A DNA stretch of 52,770 bases from an uncultured Agathobacter sp. (GCA_934365945.1 CAKRNE010000017.1:1-52770), one strand, 5' to 3'. Counted from the stretch's first letter, positions 16,209-25,507 are shown. Notes: a model not told the origin generated them from the sequence alone. Numbers and translations are program-made.

Positions 16209-17597
16209 ATGAAAAAGAAATTAGTGACAGTATTACTCGCTTCTTCAATGGTAGCAACAATGCTTGCCGGATGTGGATCAGGAAGCGGAGACGGAACAGA
16301 GAAAGGCTCATCTGCAAAGAGCGGCGATGGCTCAGTTTACATGTTAAACTTCAAGCCGGAGACAGATCAGGCATGGCAGGATCTTGCAGAGAAGTACACA
16401 GATGAGACAGGCGTACAGGTTACAGTAGTAACAGCAGCCGACGGACAGTACAAGACAACACTTAAGTCTGAGCTTGCAAAGAAGGAGGCTCCAACAATCT
16501 TCAATATCGGAAGCACATCTGACTGCGCAGAGTATGACAAATACATATATGATTTAAAGGACAGCGAGATTTACAAGCACCTTACAGATAAGTCACTTGC
16601 ACTTGAGTACAATGGCAAGATTGCATCAGTAGCTAACTGCTATGAGTGCTACGGAATCATCTACAACAAAGCAATTCTTGAGAACTACTGCAAGAACTAC
16701 TCAGGAGCAGTTATCAAGTCAGTAGATGAAATCAAGGATTTTGAAACATTAAATAAGGTTGCAAAAGATATCAACGAGCATGTTGATGACATCAACAAGG
16801 CTTGTGATTTACACCTTACAGAGGCATTTGCTTCAGCAGGACTTGACAGCGGATCTAGCTGGAGATTCTCAGGACATCTCGCAGGTATCGAGCTTTACTA
16901 TGAGTTCAAGGATGCAGGATGCGACCTTACAGCAGGACAGAAGGAAGTTACCGGCAAGTACATGGACAACTTCAAGAAAGTATGGGATATGTACACAGAG
17001 ACATCAGCAGCAGACAAGGCTACACTTGATTCAGGAAGCTTAAATGCTGAGTCAGAGCTTGGTATGGAAGAGGCTGTATTCTACCAGAATGGTGATTGGG
17101 AGTACGCTAAGTTCGCAGATGACAACGAGGACGGATACACAGTTAAGCAGTCTGACCTTTCTATGATGCCTATCTACTTCGGTGTAGATGACGAGAACGA
17201 GGGACTTGCAGTTGGTACAGAGAACCACTGGACAGTAAACGCTCAGGCAGATCAGAAGGATATTGATGCAACACTTGAGTTCCTCAACTGGGTAATCACA
17301 AGTGATGACGGACGTGATGCAATCGTTAATAAGATGGGTCTTTCAGCTCCATTCGATACATTCACAGGTGACTATGAGTCAAAGAACGGTTTTGCTCAGG
17401 TTGCTTCAGAGCTTGCAAAAGAGGGCAAGACATCAGTAGCATGGTCATTCAACGCAACACCTTCAGTAGATGACTGGAGAGCAGATTTCGTCGCTCCACT
17501 CACAGAGTACACAGAGCGTAATGGTTCATGGGATGACGTTACAAAGGCATTCACAGAGAAATGGTCTTATTATTGGGATCTTCAGAACGAGCAGTAA
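16209..17597 (+). CDS. Sugar ABC transporter substrate-binding lipoprotein
   Basis: This 462-aa extracellular solute-binding protein (family 1, CUT1 type) delivers an oligosaccharide to the two following permeases. The signal peptide ends in a lipobox LAGC with C22 as the lipidated cysteine, followed by a Gly/Ser-rich linker. ATG 16209 lies 6 bp after AGGAGGG; the frame is open from 16131 but runs through the operator. The gene's codon use, with many GCA, ACA and CTT codons, suggests high expression. No glycosidase is encoded in this cluster, so the sugar cannot be named. Confidence 0.9.
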   Translation: MKKKLVTVLLASSMVATMLAGCGSGSGDGTEKGSSAKSGDGSVYMLNFKPETDQAWQDLAEKYTDETGVQVTVVTAADGQYKTTLKSELAKKEAPTIFNIGSTSDCAEYDKYIYDLKDSEIYKHLTDKSLALEYNGKIASVANCYECYGIIYNKAILENYCKNYSGAVIKSVDEIKDFETLNKVAKDINEHVDDINKACDLHLTEAFASAGLDSGSSWRFSGHLAGIELYYEFKDAGCDLTAGQKEVTGKYMDNFKKVWDMYTETSAADKATLDSGSLNAESELGMEEAVFYQNGDWEYAKFADDNEDGYTVKQSDLSMMPIYFGVDDENEGLAVGTENHWTVNAQADQKDIDATLEFLNWVITSDDGRDAIVNKMGLSAPFDTFTGDYESKNGFAQVASELAKEGKTSVAWSFNATPSVDDWRADFVAPLTEYTERNGSWDDVTKAFTEKWSYYWDLQNEQ

Positions 17598-17640
17598 AAT
17601 TCTCTAAAAGTTAGTAAAAGTAGTAATAAGTAGTAAAAGT

Positions 17641-17673
17641 GGGGTGAGTGGCAGTCACTCACCCCATATTTTT
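17641..17673 (+). terminator. Strong hairpin between binding protein and permeases
   Basis: A perfect 10-bp stem, GGGGTGAGTG/CACTCACCCC (17641-17650, 17656-17665), is followed by a T-rich stretch. Placed between the binding-protein and permease genes, it would act as a partial terminator or mRNA stabiliser, giving excess binding protein over permease. Confidence 0.8.
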
Positions 17674-17693
17674 AAAAGAAAGGTATATTTGTT

Positions 17694-18551
17694 ATGGAAA
17701 AGTCGATTAGAAAAAAATTTTGGATCTTCGCTTTACCGACAATGGCAGCATTTACAATAGGATTTATCGTACCATTTGTATATGGTATTTTTCTTTCATT
17801 TTGTAAATTCTCCACAGTTACAGACTGGAAGTGGGTGGGATTTAAAAATTACACAAGGATTTTTGTTGTAAACGGCACTGTGGATACAACGTTTATTCAT
17901 TCAATCTGGTATACAGCACTATTTACAGTAGTATCGGTACTGATTATTAATATCGTATCATTTGCAATAGCAATGGCGCTTACAAAAGGAATCAGAGGAA
18001 CAAATCTTTTCCGTACAGTATTCTTCCTTCCAAACCTTATCGGTGGAATCGTACTTTCATATGTATGGTTGATGATTTTTAACTCTATCCTGCAGAACTA
18101 CTCAAAGACAATCGTAAGCTCAGAGTGGTCAGCCTTCTGGGGACTTATCGCAGTAGTATGCTGGCAGCAGATTGGATATATGATGATTATCTACATTGCA
18201 GGTATCCAGAATATCCCTGGCGAGCTCATTGAGGCAGCAAAGATTGATGGAGCCAATAAATGGCAGCTTTTAAAGAGCGTTATCCTTCCAATGCTTATGC
18301 CTACTATCACAATATGTACATTCCTGACACTTACTAACGGCTTCAAGCTGTTCGACCAGAACTTAGCTCTTACAGGCGGTAATCCGGGAAAGATGTCAGA
18401 GCTGCTTGCCTTAAATATCTACAACACCATGTATGGAACAACAGGATGGCAGGGCGTAGGTCAGGCAAAGGCTGTTATATTCTTTATACTTGTTGCAATT
18501 ATCGCACTTGCACAGAATAAGATCACTACAAGCAAGGAGGTACAGGACTAA
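17694..18551 (+). CDS. Sugar ABC transporter permease 1 (MalF-like)
   Basis: This 285-aa inner-membrane permease has about six membrane segments and the cytoplasmic EAA loop (EAAKIDGANKWQ, about residues 181-192) that docks with the ATPase. The stop overlaps the start of permease 2 (TAATG), indicating coupling. No ATPase gene is present, so a shared MsmX-type ATPase from elsewhere is expected. Confidence 0.9.
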   Translation: MEKSIRKKFWIFALPTMAAFTIGFIVPFVYGIFLSFCKFSTVTDWKWVGFKNYTRIFVVNGTVDTTFIHSIWYTALFTVVSVLIINIVSFAIAMALTKGIRGTNLFRTVFFLPNLIGGIVLSYVWLMIFNSILQNYSKTIVSSEWSAFWGLIAVVCWQQIGYMMIIYIAGIQNIPGELIEAAKIDGANKWQLLKSVILPMLMPTITICTFLTLTNGFKLFDQNLALTGGNPGKMSELLALNIYNTMYGTTGWQGVGQAKAVIFFILVAIIALAQNKITTSKEVQD

Positions 18552-19462
18552 TGGCAAAACAGAAAAAAGCGCAGGAGGTCAGTGCCGTAAGACAGGCCAA
18601 GCACGCCTGGATAATCACATTATTATTCGCTGTTTTATCAGTATTTTGGATTTCACCAATTCTTATGGTGTTACTCAATTCATTTAAGAGAAAAGCCTAC
18701 ATTTTCAAGCATCCGTTTGGAATCAGCACAGTATCTATCTCAGAGGGTTTTGATGCCTTCAAGGATGGTATGTCAAGACTTTTCTCTGGCACATTAAACT
18801 ACAAGAATGGTCTTAGAATGACAAATTTCTGGGAGTGCTTTGGAACATCACTTTTCATCACAGTTGGCTCAGTAATACTTATCGTACTCTGCTGCTCAAT
18901 GTGTGCATGGTACATAGTTCGTGTAAAGACTAAGGGCACAAAGCTTATGTATACACTTTGCCTTTTCTCTATGATTGTACCATTCCAGATGGTAATGTTC
19001 ACATTATCAAAATTTGCAAATATGCTTCATTTATCAAACCCACTCGGTATCATCATTGTATACCTGGGCTTTGGAGCAGGACTTGCGGTGTTTATGTTTA
19101 CGGGATTTGTAAAGAGTATCTCATTAGAAATCGAAGAAGCAGCCATGATTGATGGCTGTACACCATTACAGATGTATTTCAGGGTTGTATTTCCAATACT
19201 TCGTCCTACAGCTGTAACAGTTGCTATACTTGAGGCAATGTGGGTATGGAATGACTACCTTCTTCCATCACTGGTTTTAAACATCAACCAGTACAAGACA
19301 ATACCAATTGCTATCCAGTACTTAAAGCAGAGTCACGGTATGATTGACTGGGGTGCAATGATGGCCATGCTCGTGCTTGCAATTCTGCCAATTGTTATTT
19401 TCTATATTGCATGTCAGAAGTACATTATAGAGGGTGTACTCGCAGGAGCTGTAAAGGGTTAA
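18551..19462 (+). CDS. Sugar ABC transporter permease 2 (MalG-like)
   Basis: This 303-aa partner permease has six predicted membrane segments. Its EAA loop (EAAMIDGCTPLQMY) lies in the C-terminal half and it ends with the usual GVLAGAVKG tail. It pairs with the preceding gene to form the membrane channel of a CUT1 importer. Confidence 0.9.
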   Translation: MAKQKKAQEVSAVRQAKHAWIITLLFAVLSVFWISPILMVLLNSFKRKAYIFKHPFGISTVSISEGFDAFKDGMSRLFSGTLNYKNGLRMTNFWECFGTSLFITVGSVILIVLCCSMCAWYIVRVKTKGTKLMYTLCLFSMIVPFQMVMFTLSKFANMLHLSNPLGIIIVYLGFGAGLAVFMFTGFVKSISLEIEEAAMIDGCTPLQMYFRVVFPILRPTAVTVAILEAMWVWNDYLLPSLVLNINQYKTIPIAIQYLKQSHGMIDWGAMMAMLVLAILPIVIFYIACQKYIIEGVLAGAVKG

Positions 19463-19492
19463 TATAGCTTACAAGAGGATATAGTTCATGTT

Positions 19493-19535
19493 ATTTAAGC
19501 CCCACATTTAGTGAGAAAATATGTGGGGCTTAAAT
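19493..19535 (+). terminator. 15-bp stem terminator after sugar operon 1
   Basis: ATTTAAGCCCCACAT (19493-19507) pairs perfectly with ATGTGGGGCTTAAAT (19521-19535) across a 13-nt loop. The tail is not a clear T run, but the long stem and its position after the last transporter gene support termination. Confidence 0.7.
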
Positions 19536-19546
19536 TAATTAGCAGG

Positions 19547-19590
19547 TTGTATAGTTGTGGATATATGATATAATGAATCAAAATTATATC
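19547..19590 (+). promoter_or_regulatory. Promoter and inverted repeat of lacI gene 1
   Basis: TTGTAT (19547-19552) and TATAAT (19569-19574) are 16 bp apart. GATATAAT (19567-19574) and ATTATATC (19583-19590) form a perfect inverted repeat overlapping the -10 box, suggesting autoregulation. Confidence 0.45.
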
Positions 19591-19639
19591 ACATAGATAT
19601 AATGTAAAAGGATGCATCGTCATCCGGACGGGGAAAACA

Positions 19640-20644
19640 ATGACAATTGTAGATATAGCTAAAGAATCGGGATACTCTGTAACAACTGTATCCCGTGTTT
19701 TAAATAACAGGCAGGATGTTTCTCCTGCAGCGAAAGAAATCATAATGAAAATAGTTGAGGCACACAATTTTGTGCCAAATACTAATGCAAAGAGACTAAA
19801 GCAGACCATTTCCAGAAACATTTATCTGTTGGTAAAGGGTACTTCAAATATGCTGTTTGCCAACATAGTCGAGGAAATCCAGTCAATAATTGACAGAACC
19901 GATTATTCACTGAATATCACATACCTGGATGAGGACAGCAACTTAAGCAGCGTGACTGAACGCATATGCAGGGAACGAAAGCCACTTGGAATCATCTTCC
20001 TTGGAGGTAGCAGGGAGGACTTCTCGGAGGATCCATCTTCATTTAAAGTGCCATGTGTTATCGTGACCACATCGGCAGAAAACTGGAGCATGGAGGAGTT
20101 GTCATCGGTTTCCGTTGATGATGAGAAAGCCGGGGAAACAATTGTTGACTATCTTATCGACCATGGTCATACAAAGATAGCCGAGATTGGAGCCAATCTG
20201 GAGCTTTCACAGACAGCCATTCTGCGACATAATGGATATCTGAACAGCTTAAAAAAGCATGGCATCACACCTGATGAACGTTACTATGAGAGAGCGCGAT
20301 TCTCATATGACAGCGCATATCGTGCCATGAAAAAGCTTCTGGAAAAGGATATAGAAATCACCGCAGTCTATGCGATTTCCGATGTCATGGCAATCGGTGC
20401 CATAAGGGCAATACTTGACAAAGGACTCAGAGTGCCGGAAGATATATCCATCACAGGCTTTGATGGTTCGACACTTGCAGAGTACTACAATCCCAAGATT
20501 GTATCTATCAGACAGCCGCACAAGGATATGGCGGCACGCAGCGTGGAGCTTCTTTTTAACATGATAGATTTGCATAAAGGCTCATGTCATGAGATAATAC
20601 CATTTGAGCTGACAGAGGGCGAGAGTGTTGCCCGGATTAATTAA
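19640..20644 (+). CDS. LacI-family sugar regulator (operon 1)
   Basis: This 334-aa repressor has an N-terminal LacI helix-turn-helix (VDIAKESGYSVTTVSRVLNN, about residues 4-23), a hinge helix and a periplasmic-binding-type effector domain ending in the GFDGSTLAEYYNP segment. It probably controls the upstream transporter through the repeats at 16132-16168. The effector is likely the transported sugar or its product. Confidence 0.88.
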   Translation: MTIVDIAKESGYSVTTVSRVLNNRQDVSPAAKEIIMKIVEAHNFVPNTNAKRLKQTISRNIYLLVKGTSNMLFANIVEEIQSIIDRTDYSLNITYLDEDSNLSSVTERICRERKPLGIIFLGGSREDFSEDPSSFKVPCVIVTTSAENWSMEELSSVSVDDEKAGETIVDYLIDHGHTKIAEIGANLELSQTAILRHNGYLNSLKKHGITPDERYYERARFSYDSAYRAMKKLLEKDIEITAVYAISDVMAIGAIRAILDKGLRVPEDISITGFDGSTLAEYYNPKIVSIRQPHKDMAARSVELLFNMIDLHKGSCHEIIPFELTEGESVARIN

Positions 20645-20758
20645 AGACTATATAATGTTTGTTGTAATCTCACAATAGTTACCAATGAAGGAATTATTTG
20701 GGAGCGGTAATTAAGCTTGTTACATTCCGTACACACAATAAACGAGGAGGAATCGCGC

Positions 20759-21925
20759 ATGGAACCGAATAATAAGATGAAGCACACTATAAAGGTCGCA
20801 TGGGCCAAAGGGTTTTCACAGTTTTTAGCACTAGCAGGAGCAATTCTGCTAGTGTTTGTGTTATTTAAATTTGATGCAATAATGGCACAGATTTTGCGTA
20901 TAATAAACATACTAATGCCAATTATCATGGGTATTGTACTGGCGTATCTTGTAAATCCGATGGTAGAGTTTTATGACAGAAAGCTAAGTGATTCGCTTGG
21001 CAAAGCCATAGAAAAGAAGCGTGGAAAGAGACCATCGATGAGAGGTCTGTCAATACTGATAAGCCTGGCTATAATAGTAGCCGTTATTGTAGTGCTCATC
21101 ATGATGGTGGTGCCACAGCTTGTAAGCAATATCACAAATGCGGTCAGTCTTTTACCGGATCAGATACAGGACCTTGTGAAAAAAATCACAGAGCTTGCCA
21201 AAAACAATGACAAGGCAAAAGAAATAATCACTGAGCTATACAATAACGGCATAAGCTATTTTACCGAATGGGTAAAGAACAATATGCTCGGACAGGTTAC
21301 CTTTGTGATAAACGGTATTATGGGAATCTTTGGCGCAGCGGTAAACTGCCTCGTTGCATTCATTGTTGCCATCTATGTCCTGCTCAGCAAGGATACCTTC
21401 AAGCGCCAGATTAAAAAGCTCGTGAGCGCATTTCTGCCGGAGCGTCATATACAGGTGATATCAAGCATCTTAAAGGAGAGCGACAAGATATTTGGTGGCT
21501 TTATCAGTGGCAAAATTATCGATTCACTTATCATCGGAGCTATCTGCTTCGTGTGCTGCCTGATACTGCGCATGCCGTATGTAGCACTCGTGAGTGTGAT
21601 AGTCGGAGTGACCAATGTCATACCATTCTTTGGACCGTACATCGGAGCTATACCGAGCACGATACTCATTATGCTCGACAGCCCGTCAAAGGGTGTGATA
21701 TTCCTGATATTTATCATTATTTTGCAGCAGGTGGATGGAAATATTATCGGACCAAAGATACTCGGTGAGTCCACAGGCCTCTCACCTTTCTGGGTGGTGT
21801 TTGCAATCTTCCTTGGAAATGGCTTGTTTGGAGTAGTGGGGCTGTTTATCGGAGTACCGACGTGGGGTGTCGTGTACTACCTGATAAAGAGATATGTGAA
21901 TTATCGTGTGAGGAGGAAAGAATAA
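20759..21925 (+). CDS. AI-2E family transporter (PerM/YdiK-like)
   Basis: This 388-aa polytopic membrane protein of the AI-2E/PerM family has about seven or eight hydrophobic segments. The family's C-terminal block is visible as IIGPKILGESTGLSPFW and GVPTWGVVYYL. ATG 20759 has GAGGAGG (20744-20750) at good spacing; the frame is open from 20717 but without a ribosome site. Family members have been linked to autoinducer-2 export or ion exchange. The substrate here is unknown. Confidence 0.85.
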   Translation: MEPNNKMKHTIKVAWAKGFSQFLALAGAILLVFVLFKFDAIMAQILRIINILMPIIMGIVLAYLVNPMVEFYDRKLSDSLGKAIEKKRGKRPSMRGLSILISLAIIVAVIVVLIMMVVPQLVSNITNAVSLLPDQIQDLVKKITELAKNNDKAKEIITELYNNGISYFTEWVKNNMLGQVTFVINGIMGIFGAAVNCLVAFIVAIYVLLSKDTFKRQIKKLVSAFLPERHIQVISSILKESDKIFGGFISGKIIDSLIIGAICFVCCLILRMPYVALVSVIVGVTNVIPFFGPYIGAIPSTILIMLDSPSKGVIFLIFIIILQQVDGNIIGPKILGESTGLSPFWVVFAIFLGNGLFGVVGLFIGVPTWGVVYYLIKRYVNYRVRRKE

Positions 21926-22072
21926 ACGGCTACAGGTATCAGAGAATATATGAGACGTTTATGAGAATGGAGTAGAATCCGGGTTATTGTGATTAAATAT
22001 GTGGAAAAAATACTGCAATAACTATATAATGTGTTTATAAGAAAGATTTATTTTGAGTAAGGGGGACGGACG

Positions 22073-22618
22073 ATGCCATTAGTGAAATATAGAACGCACA
22101 CTATAGATGATATATATGCCCTTCCGGAAGGAAAGCGAGCAGAGCTGATTGATGGACAGATATATGACATGGCGCCGCCGAGTATGATTCATCAGCGAAT
22201 CAGCTTTGCACTTGCACGTAAAATCGCAGATTATATAGATTCAAATAAAGGCGGTTGTGAAGTATTTCCGGCTCCGTTTGCGGTTTTTCTGAATAATGAT
22301 GATACCACTTATGTGGAGCCGGATATCAGTGTGATATGCGATAAAAATAAGATAGATGAGCGTGGCTGCAATGGTGCACCGGACTGGATTATAGAGGTGG
22401 TTTCGCCTGGCAGCACACGTATGGACTATTTTATTAAGCTGTTCAAATATCGCACGGCAGGTGTCCGTGAGTATTGGATCATCAATCCGATGAAAAAAAC
22501 AGTTCAGACATATCTGTTTGAGGGCATGGAAGACTCCAATCAGTATGTATTCTCCGATGAGATTCAGGTTGGGATATATGATGGGCTGAAGATAACAGTG
22601 GATGAGCTGATGCATTAG
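22073..22618 (+). CDS. Uma2-family (DUF820) PD-(D/E)xK nuclease-fold protein
   Basis: This 181-aa protein of the Uma2 family has a PD-(D/E)XK nuclease fold. The likely catalytic residues are in VEPDISVICD (Asp near residue 84) and DWIIEVVSP (Glu near 106), followed by the family's KLFKYRTAGVREYWII block. The cellular role of the family is unsettled. GGGG-type ribosome site upstream. It appears monocistronic, with a terminator about 110 bp downstream. Confidence 0.85.
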   Translation: MPLVKYRTHTIDDIYALPEGKRAELIDGQIYDMAPPSMIHQRISFALARKIADYIDSNKGGCEVFPAPFAVFLNNDDTTYVEPDISVICDKNKIDERGCNGAPDWIIEVVSPGSTRMDYFIKLFKYRTAGVREYWIINPMKKTVQTYLFEGMEDSNQYVFSDEIQVGIYDGLKITVDELMH

Positions 22619-22697
22619 TTTAAAGTAATCTTTCAACTATATCGCTGGAATATTTTAAGTAACCCAAAAATTAAGTTATAAATTTTGAAAATAGTAC

Positions 22698-22726
22698 TTG
22701 AATACTGGAAAACATGTGTATATAAT
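22698..22726 (+). promoter_or_regulatory. MATE gene promoter overlapping a terminator
   Basis: TTGAAT (22698-22703) and a perfect TATAAT (22721-22726) are 17 bp apart. The transcription start would fall near 22733, inside the left arm of the hairpin at 22726-22764. Confidence 0.65.
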
Positions 22727-22771
22727 GTGTGAACGAGGCTTTGAAAAAAGAGCTTGTTCACACATTTTTTT
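22726..22771 (+). terminator. Rho-independent terminator upstream of MATE gene
   Basis: TGTGTGAAC (22726-22734) pairs with GTTCACACA (22756-22764). The stem extends inward through GAGGCT/AGCTT with one bulge, and seven T residues follow. It would stop read-through from the Uma2 gene. It also overlaps the MATE promoter, so the same repeat could serve as an operator. Confidence 0.8.
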
Positions 22772-22810
22772 AATGTATTATGAATTGAATTTTGGGGAGG
22801 GTATTTACAC

Positions 22811-24148
22811 ATGAAGACAGACATGACCAAAGGCAATCCAATGAAAATCATACTGCTGTTCTCGATTCCTGTTCTGATGGGAAATCTGTTTCAGCAGTTT
22901 TATAATATGGTTGATACGATTATTGTGGGGCAGTATCTGGGCTCGAAGGCACTTGCGGCAGTTGGCTCGACAGGCTGTATCATGTTTCTGGTGCTGGGCT
23001 TTGCAAACGGAATAGCACAGGGCTTCGGAGTTATGGCAAGCCATGCGTTTGGTGCTAAAAACGAAAAGCTTTTGAAGCATTATGTGGCACTGGCTATAAT
23101 TCTTACAGTTATTGTCTCAGTGGTGCTCACAATTCCTACGGTGCTTGCGTCGAGACAGCTTCTTATCTGGCTGAATACGCCTGATGATATACTTGCCATG
23201 GCTGATGCGTACATAAAGGTCATTTTTGCGGGAATTTTCTGTACCATGTCCTACAATGTGGCTTCCGGACTTTTGCGAAGCATCGGAGACAGCAAGACTC
23301 CGCTGTACTTTCTGATTTTTTCATCGGTATTGAATATCGTGCTGGACATATTCTTTATCGTGGTGGTGAAGGCAGGCACAGCAGGAGCAGCTTATGCGAC
23401 AGTTATCTCGCAGGGAATTGCTGCAGTTTTGTCATTTATCGTGATGTTTAAGAAGTATGATTTGCTGCGCACGAGCCGCGAGGATTATTACATGGACTGG
23501 AACGGAATCTGGCACATGCTCTCAATCGGTCTGCAGATGGCACTCAACTATTCTATCACTGCTATCGGAACGATGATTTTCCAGGCCGCGGTCAATGTGT
23601 TCGGTTCGCAGGTGGTGGCTGCGTTTACTGCCGCATCCAAGGTCAACAACATCGCGACACAGACCATGCCTACACTGGGAACGGCCGCTGCGACTTACTG
23701 CGGACAAAATCTCGGTGCAGGCAGATACGACAGAATATTTAAGGGCATGAGGTCATGCTTTTTCATCTGCATAGGCTGCGCAGTTTTAGCGGCAGCGATT
23801 AACTGTTTTGTTGGACCGCACATGATAGGCTGGTTTATCACATCGCCTACGGCAACTGACATTGACTATGCTATGAAATATCTGAAAATCGCTAGTGTCT
23901 TCATGCTTCCGCTGGCATGGATTTTTGCATACAGAAACGGCCTGCAGGGGCTTAACAAGGGTCTTGTGCCTATGCTCAGCGGTGTGATGGAACTTGTATC
24001 GAGATGGATTGCGATACTTGCCCTGTCAAAGCCATTCGGCTACGGTGGTGTGTGCTTTGCTGACCCGGCTGCATGGCTTACAACAGGAATACTGCTTATT
24101 GTGACTTACTATGTGTGGGAGAGGGGCACGAAGAAGGTGCAGATATAA
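22811..24148 (+). CDS. MATE-family efflux transporter
   Basis: This 445-aa polytopic membrane protein of the MATE (DinF/NorM-like) family has about twelve membrane segments and an internal two-fold repeat. It begins with the typical MTKGNPMKIILLFSIPVLMG region and contains the QQFYNMVDTIIVG loop. MATE proteins export cationic drugs or metabolites using a sodium or proton gradient. GGGAGGG lies about 10 bp upstream of ATG. Confidence 0.92.
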   Translation: MKTDMTKGNPMKIILLFSIPVLMGNLFQQFYNMVDTIIVGQYLGSKALAAVGSTGCIMFLVLGFANGIAQGFGVMASHAFGAKNEKLLKHYVALAIILTVIVSVVLTIPTVLASRQLLIWLNTPDDILAMADAYIKVIFAGIFCTMSYNVASGLLRSIGDSKTPLYFLIFSSVLNIVLDIFFIVVVKAGTAGAAYATVISQGIAAVLSFIVMFKKYDLLRTSREDYYMDWNGIWHMLSIGLQMALNYSITAIGTMIFQAAVNVFGSQVVAAFTAASKVNNIATQTMPTLGTAAATYCGQNLGAGRYDRIFKGMRSCFFICIGCAVLAAAINCFVGPHMIGWFITSPTATDIDYAMKYLKIASVFMLPLAWIFAYRNGLQGLNKGLVPMLSGVMELVSRWIAILALSKPFGYGGVCFADPAAWLTTGILLIVTYYVWERGTKKVQI

Positions 24149-24160
24149 ATAAAGAAAACA

Positions 24161-24189
24161 CAGTCCATATCTGGTGTTGATATGGACTG
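24161..24189 (-). terminator. Hairpin between MATE and lacI 2 genes
   Basis: CAGTCCATATC (24161-24171) and GATATGGACTG (24179-24189) form a perfect 11-bp stem with a 7-nt loop. On the minus strand it is followed by a T-rich tract, so it terminates the lacI 2 transcript. It may also slow MATE read-through. Confidence 0.65.
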
Positions 24190-24246
24190 GAATAAAATCA
24201 GGTCGTAGGCAAATATGACAGGATATTAAAAGTCATGAAGCATGTA

Positions 24247-25272
24247 CTAGCTGGTTGTCTCCCTGCGTATCAGCACAGGCGTTATCTTTTTGTGCGTTGG
24301 CGCTAAATCGGGCTCAGGCTTTCTTTGCTTACGGTTATCCATCTGCTTGACGAGTAAATCCATGGCGGTTCTTGCGATTACATCTATCTGCTGGCCAACG
24401 GTAGTGATTGGAATTATGGCTTCGTTGGCAATTGGGGAATTGTCGAAACCGACTATCTCATAGCTGTCCGGCAGGCAGCCGTATTTTTGTATGACAAGGT
24501 TCAAAAACATGTTGGCATATGTGTCATTTGCCAGGAATACCCCTTTCTTTTTATCAGGATATTTCTCATCTATATTGTTAAAAATCACCTTCATCTGAGA
24601 AAATAAATCATTGTATGAGTCGCCGGATACGTTCAGGTTAAGCTCATAGGGAATATTGTGCTCGGCACAGGTGTCCTCAAACGCACGGATTCTGTCGTAT
24701 GCCGGGATATACTTTGGTACATCTACATTGACATGGATGAGGATATCACATTTGTCACGTATTAAAAGAGAGGTGGCCTGAAGCGCACCCATATAGTTGT
24801 CGGAGGTGACGCTGCTTATATGCATGGATTCTCGCTCGATTGCGACAATTGGAATGTGATATGAAGCCAGCTTTTCAGATGAGAGGGTGTGACTTAGCAC
24901 GATAAGACCCTCTATCTGATAAGCTAAAAGCTCATCAATGTAGTTTTCTTCCTCAGCCGCCCCCTTGTCACTCATAAAGATGAGAAACTTATAGTGATAG
25001 TCAGTGTAAGTGGCTAAAAGCTGTGTGAGCATCTCAGAGTAGTAGTGCAGGTAAAGGTTTGGCACTATTATTCCGACAAACTCGCTCTTACCGTTTGCAA
25101 GCACCTTTGCGAGCTTATTCTTTTTATAGCCGAGCTCATCAAGCGCACGGGAAATCTTTTCCTGATTCTCTAGTGTAAGAGAGTCTGGATGATTGAAATA
25201 TCTTGAAATCGTTGTTTTTGAAAAGTGTGTATATTCCGCAATATCTGCAAATGTAACCTGTTTTTTTCCCAT
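24247..25272 (-). CDS. LacI-family repressor of the fructan locus
   Basis: This 341-aa LacI-family protein has an N-terminal HTH (ADIAEYTHFSKTTISRYFNH, about residues 9-28) and a sugar-binding effector domain with the conserved IVGFDNSPIAN segment. It is divergent from the GH32/transporter operon, and AAGGAG precedes its ATG. The shared control region carries two near-identical palindromes. It should repress the operon until fructose, sucrose or a fructan fragment binds. Confidence 0.9.
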   Translation of the reverse strand: MGKKQVTFADIAEYTHFSKTTISRYFNHPDSLTLENQEKISRALDELGYKKNKLAKVLANGKSEFVGIIVPNLYLHYYSEMLTQLLATYTDYHYKFLIFMSDKGAAEEENYIDELLAYQIEGLIVLSHTLSSEKLASYHIPIVAIERESMHISSVTSDNYMGALQATSLLIRDKCDILIHVNVDVPKYIPAYDRIRAFEDTCAEHNIPYELNLNVSGDSYNDLFSQMKVIFNNIDEKYPDKKKGVFLANDTYANMFLNLVIQKYGCLPDSYEIVGFDNSPIANEAIIPITTVGQQIDVIARTAMDLLVKQMDNRKQRKPEPDLAPTHKKITPVLIRRETTS

Positions 25273-25319
25273 GGGATGTCTCCTTATAAAAATTACTTAT
25301 ATTACAAATGTTTATAAAC

Positions 25320-25348
25320 AGTATACAGCGCAATTTACAAAATATCAA
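25320..25348 (-). promoter_or_regulatory. Promoter of lacI gene 2
   Basis: On the minus strand, TTGATA (plus coordinates 25343-25348) and TATACT (25320-25325) are 17 bp apart. The -35 box ends 4 bp from operator O2 (25353-25370), so the repressor probably regulates its own gene. Confidence 0.6.
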
Positions 25349-25352
25349 CAAA

Positions 25353-25370
25353 AAAGTAACCGGTAACTTT
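25353..25370. promoter_or_regulatory. LacI operator O2 (one mismatch)
   Basis: AAAGTAACCGGTAACTTT differs by one base from the perfect palindrome at O1. It lies between the divergent promoters. Centre-to-centre distance to O1 is 69 bp, allowing DNA looping. Confidence 0.8.
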
Positions 25371-25384
25371 TTTTGAGAAAAGTA

Positions 25385-25413
25385 TTGACACAGCATAAAT
25401 GATATTGTATTAT
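25385..25413 (+). promoter_or_regulatory. Promoter of the fructan operon
   Basis: A consensus TTGACA (25385-25390) and TATTAT (25408-25413) are spaced by 17 bp. The predicted start near 25420 touches operator O1. Confidence 0.75.
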
Positions 25414-25421
25414 CAAATTAC

Positions 25422-25449
25422 AAAGTAACCGGTTACTTTACCGGTTACA
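25422..25449. promoter_or_regulatory. LacI operator O1 plus adjacent half-site
   Basis: AAAGTAACCGGTTACTTT (25422-25439) is a perfect 18-bp palindrome. ACCGGTTAC follows at once (25440-25448). It sits at the transcription start, the classical position for LacI repression. Each copy has CCGG at its centre. Confidence 0.85.
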
Positions 25450-25507
25450 CAAGAGCGTAAATTAAGTAAAAAAGACAAAATGTGAAAAAGAGTGGAGGTC
25501 ACAGCAA

